64,000 nt of DNA from NCBI RefSeq assembly GCF_011801125.1, contig NZ_CP046171.1, positions 4,216,001 to 4,280,000 on the forward strand, written 5' to 3'. The notes below the pieces were generated by a model, which ran no database searches, was not told the DNA's origin, and worked only from the letters and a program-made list of their open reading frames with translations. Source of the DNA: Nocardia brasiliensis. GTDB lineage: Bacteria; Actinomycetota; Actinomycetes; Mycobacteriales; Mycobacteriaceae. The position numbers were made by a program, and so were the translations under genes. Positions 43,879 to 53,600 of this stretch are shown here, piece after piece. How positions within the stretch are numbered: position 1 is the first letter of the stretch; each line of letters starts with the position of its first letter.

Positions 43879-45057
43879 TCACCCGCCTGCCAGTTCGCGC
43901 AGGTGCGCACCGAGGATCCGGGCCGCTTCGTCGGAGTCCGCCTTGGTGTCCACGGTGAGCCGGCCGCGGTAGGTCGTGATGATGTGCGGCGCGACGGCAA
44001 GCAACGGCGAATCCGGCAGGTCGGGAACGAAGTCCTCGATCTCGAGGTCGGCCGGGGTGGGCAAGGGCGGAATCACACCCCAATTGGTCGACACCACCAC
44101 CTGGGAAAAGCCGTCCGCGGTGGCCACGGCCATCAGTTCGTCGTTGGGCGTGCGGAGCGCGCCGCTCGCCAGTCCCGTGCGAAAGCTCGTGGTGATCGCG
44201 TCGGCCAGCGCGAGCAGGTCACGATCGCTGTGCGGCTCGGCGGCGAAGTACGCCAGTCCCAACACGTTGGTGCCCTCCGGATACCCGATCTCCGGTGTGA
44301 GCCGCCTGCGCAGATCGACCGGATAGGTGTAGTGCAGCGTCTCGATGCCCACGCCACGCACCTGCGCGGTGGTGGCGAGCAGCGCCGCGGAAACCAAACC
44401 GTTGATGGTCGTGCCGTGCTTGCGCCCGACGGCGAGCAGTGCCCGGGTCTGCTCGACCGACAGGCGCGTGCGCACGCGCTCCCGCACGCGCGGTCGGTCT
44501 CGGGCGAACGGGGCGAAGAGCTCCGGGTCCGGCAGCTCCGGCGCGGGCCCGGCATCGAGTCCGCGCTGCACGAGCAGCTGTTCGAGGGAAAGCGGATACT
44601 CGTGCGGCACGGCGCCGGTCGGCGTGCCCGCGGCGTGCGCGGTGTAGTACGTCCACAGTTCGGACAGCAGATGGAGCGAATGGTGACCGTCGGCTATGGC
44701 GTGATGGGTCAGCAGCGTCACCGCCACCGCACCGTCGCGGTCGCGCACCAGATGGATGGCCGCCGCGCGCCCATCCAGATCGGGCAGGGCGAACAGGGGG
44801 TCCGCGACCTGGCCCGCCCCCTCGGAGATCAGGGCGGGCTCCGGGGCGGCCGCGATGACCGGACCACCGTCGTCGTCGAGCACCAGCCGGGTGGACAGCA
44901 CCGGATACGCCTCGCGCAGGGTCTCGAAGGCCGCGGCCAGGGTGTCGGTGTCGAGGGCGCCGCGCACCCGAGTGGAATATCCCACGTAGACACCGAACCG
45001 AAAATGGATGAGTTCGCTGGGGTCGAGCGAGCGAACCAAGAGCTGAGACGACGTCAT
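43879..45057 (-). CDS. PapA-type acyltransferase (condensation-like fold)
   Basis: 392 aa. The catalytic HHxxxDG motif is THHAIADGHH (about residue 125). The family includes PapA5, which esterifies phthiocerol with mycocerosic acids, and other mycolipid acyltransferases. Later signatures: TINGLVSAALLATTAQ and VVVSTNWGV. ATG at 45057 after GGAG. Divergent from a TetR gene with a strong palindrome between, so probably repressed by it. No polyketide synthase or FadD is adjacent; the lipid is unknown. Confidence 0.82.
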   Translation of the reverse strand: MTSSQLLVRSLDPSELIHFRFGVYVGYSTRVRGALDTDTLAAAFETLREAYPVLSTRLVLDDDGGPVIAAAPEPALISEGAGQVADPLFALPDLDGRAAAIHLVRDRDGAVAVTLLTHHAIADGHHSLHLLSELWTYYTAHAAGTPTGAVPHEYPLSLEQLLVQRGLDAGPAPELPDPELFAPFARDRPRVRERVRTRLSVEQTRALLAVGRKHGTTINGLVSAALLATTAQVRGVGIETLHYTYPVDLRRRLTPEIGYPEGTNVLGLAYFAAEPHSDRDLLALADAITTSFRTGLASGALRTPNDELMAVATADGFSQVVVSTNWGVIPPLPTPADLEIEDFVPDLPDSPLLAVAPHIITTYRGRLTVDTKADSDEAARILGAHLRELAGG

Positions 45058-45150
45058 GGCATGGACTCCTTCGACTTGCAGGGGGTCGAGAAGCACGAAT
45101 CGGACCTTCGACGCTGGTCCGGGAGGTCGGCTACCGAAAGGCTAACCAGT

Positions 45151-45169
45151 TATGGCAGACTCTGCCATA
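45151..45169. promoter_or_regulatory. TetR-type operator
   Basis: TATGGCAGA-C-TCTGCCATA is a perfect 19-bp palindrome centred between the acyltransferase start (45057) and the TetR start (45222). Flanks GCTAACCA and TGGCTAAC extend the symmetry partly. The AT-rich arms are typical of TetR-family sites. Confidence 0.75.
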
Positions 45170-45221
45170 GTGGCTAACACCGCCATTTAGGTAACTTCTG
45201 CCACATTGTTAAGGTGGAGTG

Positions 45222-45836
45222 ATGCAGCGCACAGAGGTAGCGGTGGCACCGATCCCGGATCTGCGGGCCCGGCGGCGGCGGCAGACCGAGCTGGAGATTC
45301 ATACCGCCGCGATCACGCTCGCCGCCGAACGCGGCGCGGACCGCGTCACCGTGGACGACATCGCCGCACTCGCCGGCGTCTCCGCGCGCACGTTCTTCCG
45401 CTACTTTCCGACCAGGGACCGCGCGCTCGTCTATGACCGTTGGGGCTTCGACGACGCCGTGGACGCATTGTTCGCGCGCCACGATCCTCGCGAGGTGCGC
45501 ATGCGCGATGTCGAGACCGTCTACGAGCACGGCCTCGCCCGCATCAAGGCCGACCCGGACCCCGACGCCGCCACTACGATATACCGAACCCTCAGCGCCT
45601 CAACGCAATTGATGGCCGCGGCGACAGCCGCCGCAAACGAGCGCACCGCCGCGTTGCTCGACACGATCCCCGCCGCCGAACGCATCCGGGTCCGCCTGCT
45701 GCTCGGCGTCGCGCGCACGGTCCTGTTCACCGCCTTCGCCGAGTGGGTCGAATCCGGTTCCCCGACAGCGAGCTCCGATTCCTCGCCATTGCTGGAGGTG
45801 TATCGACGCCTCTGCCGCGAAGTCCGTTCCCTCTGA
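45222..45836 (+). CDS. TetR-family transcriptional regulator
   Basis: 204 aa. N-terminal TetR helix-turn-helix: TVDDIAALAGVSARTFFRYFPTRDRAL (about residues 45-70). The C-terminal ligand domain is helical and unremarkable. Divergent from the PapA-like acyltransferase; the 19-bp palindrome between lies in the likely promoter of both. Likely controls that gene and itself. The start is ATG 45222; GTG 45219 is adjacent. Confidence 0.88.
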   Translation: MQRTEVAVAPIPDLRARRRRQTELEIHTAAITLAAERGADRVTVDDIAALAGVSARTFFRYFPTRDRALVYDRWGFDDAVDALFARHDPREVRMRDVETVYEHGLARIKADPDPDAATTIYRTLSASTQLMAAATAAANERTAALLDTIPAAERIRVRLLLGVARTVLFTAFAEWVESGSPTASSDSSPLLEVYRRLCREVRSL

Positions 45837-45896
45837 GCACATCTGCTCGATTTGTTTTCACGTGCCGTGCCCGCGGCCCGTGAGCAAGCGTTGATC

Positions 45897-45926
45897 TTGC
45901 GGTCATTGCGCGCATCATGACCGCAA
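45897..45926. promoter_or_regulatory. Inverted repeat upstream of narK
   Basis: TTGCGGTCAT and ATGACCGCAA form a perfect 10-bp inverted repeat with a 10-base spacer, 46 to 75 bases upstream of narK. The whole 30-bp layout, one helical turn between centres of arms, suits a dimeric regulator of nitrate uptake. It could also fold as a hairpin at the end of the TetR transcript. Confidence 0.5.
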
Positions 45927-45971
45927 TACCGGCTGCCTACCTTGGGTTCAACCGAATATGGGAGGCCTGAG

Positions 45972-47411
45972 TTGAGCGTGCTGACGCGTAACCGTGACAT
46001 CGAGAATTGGGATGCCGAGGATGTCGCGGCCTGGGAAGCCGGCGGAAAGACCATCGCCAGACGAAATCTGATCTGGTCGGTCGTCGCCGAACACGTCGGA
46101 TTCTCGGTGTGGTCGATCTGGTCGGTGATGGTGCTGTTCATGCCGGCCGAGACCTACGGCATCGACCCGGCGGGCAAGTTCTTCCTGGTCGCGGTACCGA
46201 CGCTGGTCGGCGCGATCCTGCGCATTCCCTACACCGTCGCCACCGCGAGGTTCGGCGGCCGCAATTGGACCATTCTCAGCGCGGTGCTGCTGCTGATTCC
46301 GACACTGCTCACGCTGTATTTCATCAATCAGCCCGGCACCTCGTACACGACCTTTCTGATCGTGGCCGCGTTCGCCGGTGTCGGCGGCGGCAACTTCGCC
46401 TCATCGATGACGAATATCAATGCCTTCTACCCGCAGCGACTCAAAGGCTGGGCGCTCGGGCTCAACGCGGGTGGCGGCAATATCGGAGTTCCGGCGATCC
46501 AGCTGCTCGGTTTGCTGATCATCGCGACGCTCGGCAACGACTACGCGTCCTTGATCTGCGCGATCTACCTGGTGCTTGTCGCGATCGCGGCGCTCGGCGC
46601 CGCCCTGTACATGGACAACCTGCGCAACCAGAAGGCCGACCTCTCAGACATGGCCGCAGCCCTGAAAGTGCCGCAGTCCTGGGCGATCGCGTTCCTCTAC
46701 ATCGGCACGTTCGGCTCGTTCATCGGTTACAGCTTCGCCTTCGGCCAGGTGCTGCAGATCAGCTTCAAGGCCGGTGGCGACACCGCCGCGCAGGCGGCAC
46801 TGCACGCCGCGCAGATCGCGTTCCTCGGCCCGCTGCTCGGCTCGCTGGCCCGCCCGTACGGCGGCAAGTGGGCCGACCGCATCGGCGGCAGCAAGGTGAC
46901 GCTGTGCGTCTTCGGCGCGATGATGCTGGCCGCCGTGCTGGTCGTCGCGGCCAGCACGCTCGGTGATCGCAACGGTGGCGTGCCGAGCGGCGCGGCGATG
47001 GTGACGCTGGTCGTCGGGTTCATCGCGCTGTTCATTCTGTCCGGCATCGGCAACGGGTCGGTCACCAAGATCATCCCGTCGGTGTTCGAGGCGAAGTCCA
47101 AGAGCCTGGCGCTGCCCCCGGCCGAACAGGCCGCGTGGGCCCGCAACACCGGTGGCGCGCTCATCGGCTTCGTCGGTGCGATCGGCGCGCTCGGCGGTGT
47201 CGGCATCAACCTGATGCTGCGCTCCTCCTACGCCGCCACCCAGTCCGCGACGACGGCATTCTGGGTCTTCATGGGCTTCTACGTCGCCTGCGTCGTGGTC
47301 GTGTGGGCGGTCTTCCTGCGCCGGCCGCGCGCCACCGCCGACCCCGACGTCGTGGTCGAGGCGGAAACATTCGTCCTGGAGGCCGAGGCCGCCGCACACA
47401 GCGGCCGCTGA
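45972..47411 (+). CDS. narK: Nitrate/nitrite transporter (NarK-type MFS)
   Basis: 479-aa twelve-helix NNP-family carrier. Signature FAGVGGGNFASSMTNINAFYPQRLKGWALGLNAGGGNIGVPAIQ contains the NNP G-x-G-G-G-N-F and the substrate motif NAGGGNIG. Another copy of the family pattern is in GGALIGFVGAIGALGG. It would import nitrate or export nitrite for the nar operon that faces it. TTG start at 45972 sits close after GGGAGG; the GTG at 45978 has better spacing. A strong rho-independent terminator follows. Confidence 0.93.
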   Translation: MSVLTRNRDIENWDAEDVAAWEAGGKTIARRNLIWSVVAEHVGFSVWSIWSVMVLFMPAETYGIDPAGKFFLVAVPTLVGAILRIPYTVATARFGGRNWTILSAVLLLIPTLLTLYFINQPGTSYTTFLIVAAFAGVGGGNFASSMTNINAFYPQRLKGWALGLNAGGGNIGVPAIQLLGLLIIATLGNDYASLICAIYLVLVAIAALGAALYMDNLRNQKADLSDMAAALKVPQSWAIAFLYIGTFGSFIGYSFAFGQVLQISFKAGGDTAAQAALHAAQIAFLGPLLGSLARPYGGKWADRIGGSKVTLCVFGAMMLAAVLVVAASTLGDRNGGVPSGAAMVTLVVGFIALFILSGIGNGSVTKIIPSVFEAKSKSLALPPAEQAAWARNTGGALIGFVGAIGALGGVGINLMLRSSYAATQSATTAFWVFMGFYVACVVVVWAVFLRRPRATADPDVVVEAETFVLEAEAAAHSGR

Positions 47412-47433
47412 TCGTCCGCGGAAGCGCACTAAC

Positions 47434-47475
47434 GGATACGCCCCGACCTCGAAAGGTCGGGGCGTATCCGGTTTT
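47434..47475 (+). terminator. Rho-independent terminator of narK
   Basis: 16-bp perfect stem (47434-47449 with 47454-47469), CGAA loop, followed by GGTTTTT. It lies between the convergent narK and narI genes, and the U-tract points to narK. Confidence 0.9.
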
Positions 47476-47492
47476 TCGGATTGTTCGCGCGT

Positions 47493-48233
47493 TCAGCGCC
47501 AGCGTTCGGGCGTGACGGGAGCGTCCCAGGCCCGCGCGTAGCGCCGGGTGTCCGGCGCGCTGGACTCCTTGCGCCGGTAGACGACGTAGGGGCGGGTGAG
47601 GTAGCCGATGGGCGCGCTGAACATGTGGACCAGACGGGTATAGGGCCAGATGCCGATCAGGACGAGCACGATCAGGCCGTGCAGCTGGAAGGTCCACGGC
47701 GTACCGACCATCAGTTCCGGTTCCGGATGCGGCGTGAAAAGGCTACGGAACCAAGGGGAAACGGTTTCGCGATAGTTGTAGGTGCCCCACACGAGGTTGC
47801 TGCCCCACGTATTGAGCAAGCCGGTGATCAGCGCACCGGCCAGCAAGGTGTACATCACCTTGTCATTGGCGGTGGTCGCCTTGCGCACCGCGGGCACGGT
47901 GACCCGGCGATAGAGCAGAATGGCGACGCCCACGAGCACCGCGACGCCCGCGAGGGAACCCGCCGAGACCGCGATCAGGTGATAGGCGTGCTCCGAGATC
48001 CCGACGGCGGCGGTCCACGACTGCGGGATCAGGACGCCGAGGACGTGCCCGCCGATCACGCCGAGCATGCCGAAGTGGAACAGCGGGCTGCCCAGGCGCA
48101 GTAGGCGGCTCTCGTAGATCTGGGAAGATCGTGTCGTCCAACCGAATTGGTCGTTCCGATAGCGCCACAGGTGGCCGAGAACGAACGAGGTGAACGCCAC
48201 ATACGGCAGGGTCAACCATAGCGTGCTGGTCAT
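47493..48233 (-). CDS. narI: Respiratory nitrate reductase gamma subunit
   Basis: 246-aa membrane cytochrome b with five helices. Haem-ligating His residues appear in HFGMLGVIGGHVLGVL and HAYHLIAVSAG near the periplasmic side and in LHGLIVLV near the C-terminus. It passes quinol electrons to NarH and NarG. ATG at 48233 overlaps the narJ stop by four bases. Last gene of narGHJI. Confidence 0.95.
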   Translation of the reverse strand: MTSTLWLTLPYVAFTSFVLGHLWRYRNDQFGWTTRSSQIYESRLLRLGSPLFHFGMLGVIGGHVLGVLIPQSWTAAVGISEHAYHLIAVSAGSLAGVAVLVGVAILLYRRVTVPAVRKATTANDKVMYTLLAGALITGLLNTWGSNLVWGTYNYRETVSPWFRSLFTPHPEPELMVGTPWTFQLHGLIVLVLIGIWPYTRLVHMFSAPIGYLTRPYVVYRRKESSAPDTRRYARAWDAPVTPERWR

Positions 48234-48910
48234 CGGCGGCCTTCTCCTTGCGCGAACATCGAGGGGTCCATGGCGAACGGTTCGAGCCCCACTTCTTCTT
48301 CCGGTGGTCCCTGTGCGGCCAGTTCGGCGATGCGTCGCCGGTCCGCGGTGGTCGGCGGCGGCAGCGTGGCGACCACCGCGGCGAGCACGGCCGCATAGGG
48401 AGAAGCGCTGTCGGCCAGGGAGAGTCGCAGTAGTTCGAGTACTGGTACGTGTTCGCCGAGCAGGCGTTCGCCGCCGATCGGGTCGATGGTCGCGGCGAAT
48501 TCCAGGACCACAGGCAGGTGGTCGGGCAGTTCCTCGTCGCCGAGTTCGACGCCCGCGTGACGGTAGGCGTGTTTGAAGCGCAGCAGCGCCATGCCGCGTT
48601 TACGGGTGTCGCCGTACGCATAGAACGTCAGGTGCATGCTGGACCGGCGGCGCATGTCGAAGGTGCGGACATACTCGGCCGCGAGATCCAGCGGGGCGCC
48701 CGCCCGCAAGTGCGCCAGGAACTCGCGCAGCGGATCCCGCACCGACGGCGGCAATTCCGTTGCGGCATCGGACAACTCGCCGACCAATGCGAGAAGTTTT
48801 TCGTTCGGATAGTCGAGCAGCAGTGCGGCGATCCGCCACACCAGGCGGCGGTCGCGCTCGGCCATCGGCACCGCGGGCTCGGGTCTGCGGCGTAGCTTCA
48901 GCAGTGCCAT
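48230..48910 (-). CDS. narJ: Nitrate reductase assembly chaperone
   Basis: 226-aa TorD/NarJ-type chaperone that inserts the molybdenum cofactor into NarG. The family helix SSMHLTFYAYGDTRKRG and LPDHLPVVLEFAA are clear. Start ATG at 48910 with GAAAGAG. Sits between narH (13-base gap) and narI (four-base overlap). Confidence 0.93.
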   Translation of the reverse strand: MALLKLRRRPEPAVPMAERDRRLVWRIAALLLDYPNEKLLALVGELSDAATELPPSVRDPLREFLAHLRAGAPLDLAAEYVRTFDMRRRSSMHLTFYAYGDTRKRGMALLRFKHAYRHAGVELGDEELPDHLPVVLEFAATIDPIGGERLLGEHVPVLELLRLSLADSASPYAAVLAAVVATLPPPTTADRRRIAELAAQGPPEEEVGLEPFAMDPSMFAQGEGRR

Positions 48911-48923
48911 GGTCAGCTCTTTC

Positions 48924-50645
48924 TCATTGCGGCGCGCCGGTGGGGGTCGGCGTGGCCAGCGGCGGTTCGCCCGGCACCGTCCCGTTACCGTTCGGCGGCG
49001 CGCCGTTTCCGTTGGTGCCATTGGGTTCTTCCGCACCGGTGGTGCCGTTCTTGGCCGAAGGCAGTAATCCACTGGTGCTCTTGCCGTCCCAGTTGAGCAG
49101 GTTGATCCGTGTCGTTTTCTCTTGTGGTGTGGCGTTGTTGGTGTCGGTGAGGTGGAATTTGGTGTTGATGGTGTCGTAGGCGGTCATGCCGGGTCCGCCG
49201 GTGTTGTCGAGGCTGCATCCGGTGGCGAGGGCGTCGAGTTGGTGGGCTTGGGTGGTGGCGCCGGTGGGGATGACGTAGCGGTGTTCGTATTTGGCGATGG
49301 CGAGGAGTCGGTAGAGGGCTTCGATTTGTTCGGGTGGGAGTCCGATGTTGTGGGCGATGGCGGGGTCGGGTTCTTGGCCGAGGTTGATCGAGCGCATGAA
49401 CGCGCGCATGCCGGCGAGGCGTTGTAGTGCCGCGCGTACGGGGCCGGTGTCTCCGGCGGTGAAGAGTTCGGCGAGGTATTGCACGGGGATGCGTAGGGCG
49501 TCGATGGCGCCGAAGAGGTTGGCGGGGTTTTCGCCGTCGTGTCCGGTTTCGGTGAGGACGTCGACGACGGGGGACAGGGGTGGGACGTACCAGACCATGG
49601 GCATGGTGCGGTATTCCGGGTGCAGGGGTAGCGCGATTTGGTAGTCGACGATGAGTTGGTAGACCGGGGAGTCCTGGGCGGCGGTGATCCATTCCGGGGA
49701 GATGCCGGCGCGTTCGGCTTCGGCGATGACGCGGGGGTCGTGGGGGTTGAGGAAGACCTCGAGTTGGGCGGGGTAGAGGTCTGTGTCGTCGGTGACCGAG
49801 GCGGCGTCGCCGACGCGGTCGGCGTCATAGAGCATGACCCCGATGTAGCGCAGGCGTCCGACGCAGGTTTCCGAGCACACGGTGGGGATCCCGACTTCGA
49901 CGCGGGGGTAGCAGAAGGTGCATTTCTCGGCTTTGCCGGTGTGGTGGTTGAAGTAGATCTTCTTGTAGGGGCATGCGGTGACGCATTGCCGCCAGCCCCG
50001 GCATTTGTCTTGGTCGACGAGCACGATGCCGTCCTCGGCGCGTTTGTAGATCGCCCCGGACGGGCACGCCGCCGCGCACGCGGGGTGCAGGCAGTGTTCA
50101 CAGATCCGCGGCAGATAGAACATGAACGTCTGCTCGAACTCGAGTTTGACTTGTTCTGACAGCCGTGCCAGGACGGGGTCTCGGCTGATCTGTTCGGGCC
50201 CCGAGCCCAGGTCGTCGTCCCAGTTCGCGCCCCAGGTGATGGCGGTGTCGGCGCCGGTGATCACCGATTTCGGGCGCGCGACCGGGGTGGTGTCCATCGC
50301 CGGCGCCGACAGCAGGGTGTCGTAGTCATAGCTCCACGGCTCGTAATAGTCCGCGACGGTGGGCAGATCGGGGTTGGCGAAAATGTTGAGCAGCCGGGAC
50401 AACCGGGACCCCGACCGCAATCGCAGCCGCCCGCGCCGGTCCAGCCGCCACCCGCCTTTCCATCGGTCCTGGTCCTGATAGCGGCGTGGATATCCTTGCC
50501 CGGGACGGGTTTCGACGTTGTTGAACCACATGTACTCGGTGCCACCACGATTGGTCCACGCCTGCTTACAGGTGACACTGCAGGTGTGACAGCCGATGCA
50601 CTTGTCCAGATTCATCACCATCGCCAACTGGGCCATGACACGCAT
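48924..50645 (-). CDS. narH: Respiratory nitrate reductase beta subunit
   Basis: 573 aa, iron-sulfur electron relay. Four clusters of Cys are seen: CIGCHTCSVTC, CEHCLHPACAAACP, CRGWRQCVTACP (with the Trp that replaces a Cys to make the [3Fe-4S] cluster) and CTFCYPRVE. The C-terminal ~60 residues are Asn/Gly/Pro-rich and not conserved. Base composition on the coding strand is markedly C-rich over most of the gene. ATG at 50645 begins two bases after the narG stop. Confidence 0.95.
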   Translation of the reverse strand: MRVMAQLAMVMNLDKCIGCHTCSVTCKQAWTNRGGTEYMWFNNVETRPGQGYPRRYQDQDRWKGGWRLDRRGRLRLRSGSRLSRLLNIFANPDLPTVADYYEPWSYDYDTLLSAPAMDTTPVARPKSVITGADTAITWGANWDDDLGSGPEQISRDPVLARLSEQVKLEFEQTFMFYLPRICEHCLHPACAAACPSGAIYKRAEDGIVLVDQDKCRGWRQCVTACPYKKIYFNHHTGKAEKCTFCYPRVEVGIPTVCSETCVGRLRYIGVMLYDADRVGDAASVTDDTDLYPAQLEVFLNPHDPRVIAEAERAGISPEWITAAQDSPVYQLIVDYQIALPLHPEYRTMPMVWYVPPLSPVVDVLTETGHDGENPANLFGAIDALRIPVQYLAELFTAGDTGPVRAALQRLAGMRAFMRSINLGQEPDPAIAHNIGLPPEQIEALYRLLAIAKYEHRYVIPTGATTQAHQLDALATGCSLDNTGGPGMTAYDTINTKFHLTDTNNATPQEKTTRINLLNWDGKSTSGLLPSAKNGTTGAEEPNGTNGNGAPPNGNGTVPGEPPLATPTPTGAPQ

Positions 50646-50647
50646 CT

Positions 50648-53600
50648 CTAATACTCCACTTCCTGGGCCCGGCGACGAATCGTGGTCACCTCATCACGCT
50701 GATTCCCGGTCGGCCCGTGATAATTCAACGCGAACGACTGCTGGGCATACCCGCCGATCAAATGCGACGGCTTGATCATGATCCGGGTCAACGCGTTATG
50801 AATCCCGCCCCGCTTCCCCCGCGCGTCATCGACCTCCGCGCGATCCTCGATCCGGGGCACTCCCACCGCCCGATCCTGCGCGTGATACATGAACACCGTG
50901 CCCTCGGGCATCCGATGCGACACCACCACCCGCGCGACCACCACCCCGTTCCGGTTGACCGCCTCCACCCACTCGTTATCGGTCACCCCGATCTTCGCCG
51001 CGTCCGGCACCGACATCCAAATCGACTGCCCACCCCGCGACAACGTCAACATATGCAAATTATCCTGATACGCCGAATGAATCGACCACTTCGAATGCGG
51101 CGTCAAATACCGCACCGTCACACCCTCCGCACCGACCGCACCCACCCGCGGTTCACGAAACAACGCCGACATATCCAACGGCGGCCGGAACACCGGCAAC
51201 TGCTCCCCCAACTCGATCATCCAATCATGATCCAAATAGAAATGCTGCCGCCCCGTCAACGTATGCCACGGCTTACCCCGCTCCACATTGATCGTGAACG
51301 GCGAATACCGCCGCCCACCCGACTCACTGCCCGACCACTCCGGCGAAGTGATCACCGGCACCGGCCGCGCCTGCGTATCAGCAAACCCCACCCGCTTCCC
51401 CTCATGCTCCGCCGCCAAATCCACCAACACCGCACCCGTCCGACGCTCCAACGCCGCGAAACCCTGCACCGCCAACCGACCGTTGGTAGTGCCCGACAGC
51501 GCGAGAATCGCTTCCGCGGCATGGGTGTCCTTGGCCAGCGACGGACGCCCCTGCGCCACACCGGAAACCACGGTCCCGTTGACACCGGCGAGGTATTTCA
51601 CCTCCTCCTCCGGATAGGTCGTCACCCCCTTGGTGGTCACCCCCAACGTCTCGACCAGCGGCCCCAACGCCGCCATCTTCTCCGCGATCTTCGGGTAGTC
51701 CCGTTCCACCACAACCAGTTTCGGCATGGTCCTACCAGGAATCGGTTCGCACTCACCGGCTTTCCAGTCCAGTACCCGCCCACCGGGTTGCACCAGCGCG
51801 TCCGGCGAATCGTGCTGCAACGGCACGGCGACGACATCCTTGCGGACACCCAGATGTTTCTCCGCCATCCACGAGAACCCACGCGCGATCCGGTGGAATG
51901 CCTCGAAGTCGGTCTTGGCCTCCCACGGCGGCGAGATCGCCGGGGAGAACGCGTGCACGAACGGATGCATATCCGTCGAGGACAGATCATGCTTCTCATA
52001 CCAGGTCGCCGCCGGCAGCACGATATCGGAGAACAACGTCGTGCTCGTCATCCGGAAATCCAACGACAACAACAGATCCAGCTTCCCCGACGGCGCCTGC
52101 TCCCGCCACACCAACTCCTGCGGACGCACCCCACCCACATCGGTGGTCTGCAAGTTCGAATCCGCGCCGAGCAGATGTTTGTGGAAGTACTCGTTGCCCT
52201 TACCGGAGGAACCCAGCAGGTTCGCCCGCCACACAGTCAGGCACCGCGGGAAGTTCTCCGGCGCGTCCGGGTCCTCACACGCGAACCGCAGGTCACCGGA
52301 CTTCAACTCGTCGACGATGTGCTCCGGCGCGGACTTGCCCGACTGCTCCGCCTCATCCACCAGATCCAGCGGATTACGGTCGAACGTCGGATAACTCGGC
52401 ATCCAACCCAGCCTGCTCGCCAGCGCGATATTGTCCGCGGCCGTGCGTCCGGTGAAGCGCCCCTCCCCCAGCGGCGACGCGAACGCCTCGGCGGTGAACG
52501 GGTCGTAGCGCCATTGATCATTGGTGAGATACCAGAACACCGTGCCCTGCATCTGGCGCGGCGGCCGTTGCCAGTCCGCGCCGAAAGCCAGTGTCGACCA
52601 ACCGGTTACCGGCCTGCACTTCTCCTGCCCGACGTAGTGCGCCCACCCGCCGCCGTTCACGCCCTGGCAGCCGGTCAGCAGGGTCAGGGTGAAAAACGCC
52701 CGATAGATCTGATCGGAGTGGAACCAGTGATTGGTGCCAGCGCCCATCAAAATCATCGAGCGACCACCCGAACGCATCGCGTTGTCGGCGAACTCGCGGG
52801 CGATCCGGGTCGCCTGCACCGCGGGCACACCGGTGATCGCCTCCTGCCAAGCGGGCGTATACGGCTCGGCCGCATCGTCATACCCGGTCGGCCACGTCCC
52901 GGGCAGCCCGTCACGACCGACGCCGTACTGCGCAAGCAACAGATCGAACACAGTGGTGACCCGCTTATCCCCGACGACCATCGTCGGTACCCCGCGGGTC
53001 AGCACCCCGGGCACATCTGTGTCGAAGCGGGGAAACCGCACGGCCGCAGCATCATCGGTACGGCCGTGCAGCGTCAATAGCGGATCGACGTCCGCCAGGT
53101 CGAGGTTCCACCGTCCGGTGCCGGAGTCACCGAATCGATCGCCGAGAGATCCGTTGGGCACCACCGGATTCGCGTTCGCGTCCAGCAGCACGGTGCGGAA
53201 CTCGTCCCCCTCGCCCGGTGCGGTGGTCCCCTGCGCCACCGCACCGGACGCCGCCAAATCGGCCGCGGTGAGGAACTTTCCCGGCACGTAGGCACCGTCG
53301 CGCTCGTCGAGGGTGATCAGAAACGGCAGGTCGGTGAAGCGCTTGACGTAGTCGTCGAACCGGGCGGTCGACTTGTCGACGAAGAACTCCTTGAGCACCA
53401 CGTGGCCCATCGACATGGCAAGCGCCGCATCGGTTCCCGGCCGCGCCGCCACCCACTCATCGGCGAACTTGGTGTTGTCGGCATAGTCGGGCGAGACCAC
53501 GACCACCTTCTGCCCCCGATACCGCGCCTCGGTCATGTAATGCGCGTCCGGCGTCCGCGTCACCGGCACATTCGAACCCCACATGATCAAATACCCGGCA

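Noticed and set aside
50717..53080. 787-codon plus-strand open frame antisense to narG
   Set aside because: Its protein is Arg/His/Pro-rich nonsense and it lies wholly inside narG. It arises from base skew and lack of stop codons in GC-rich DNA.
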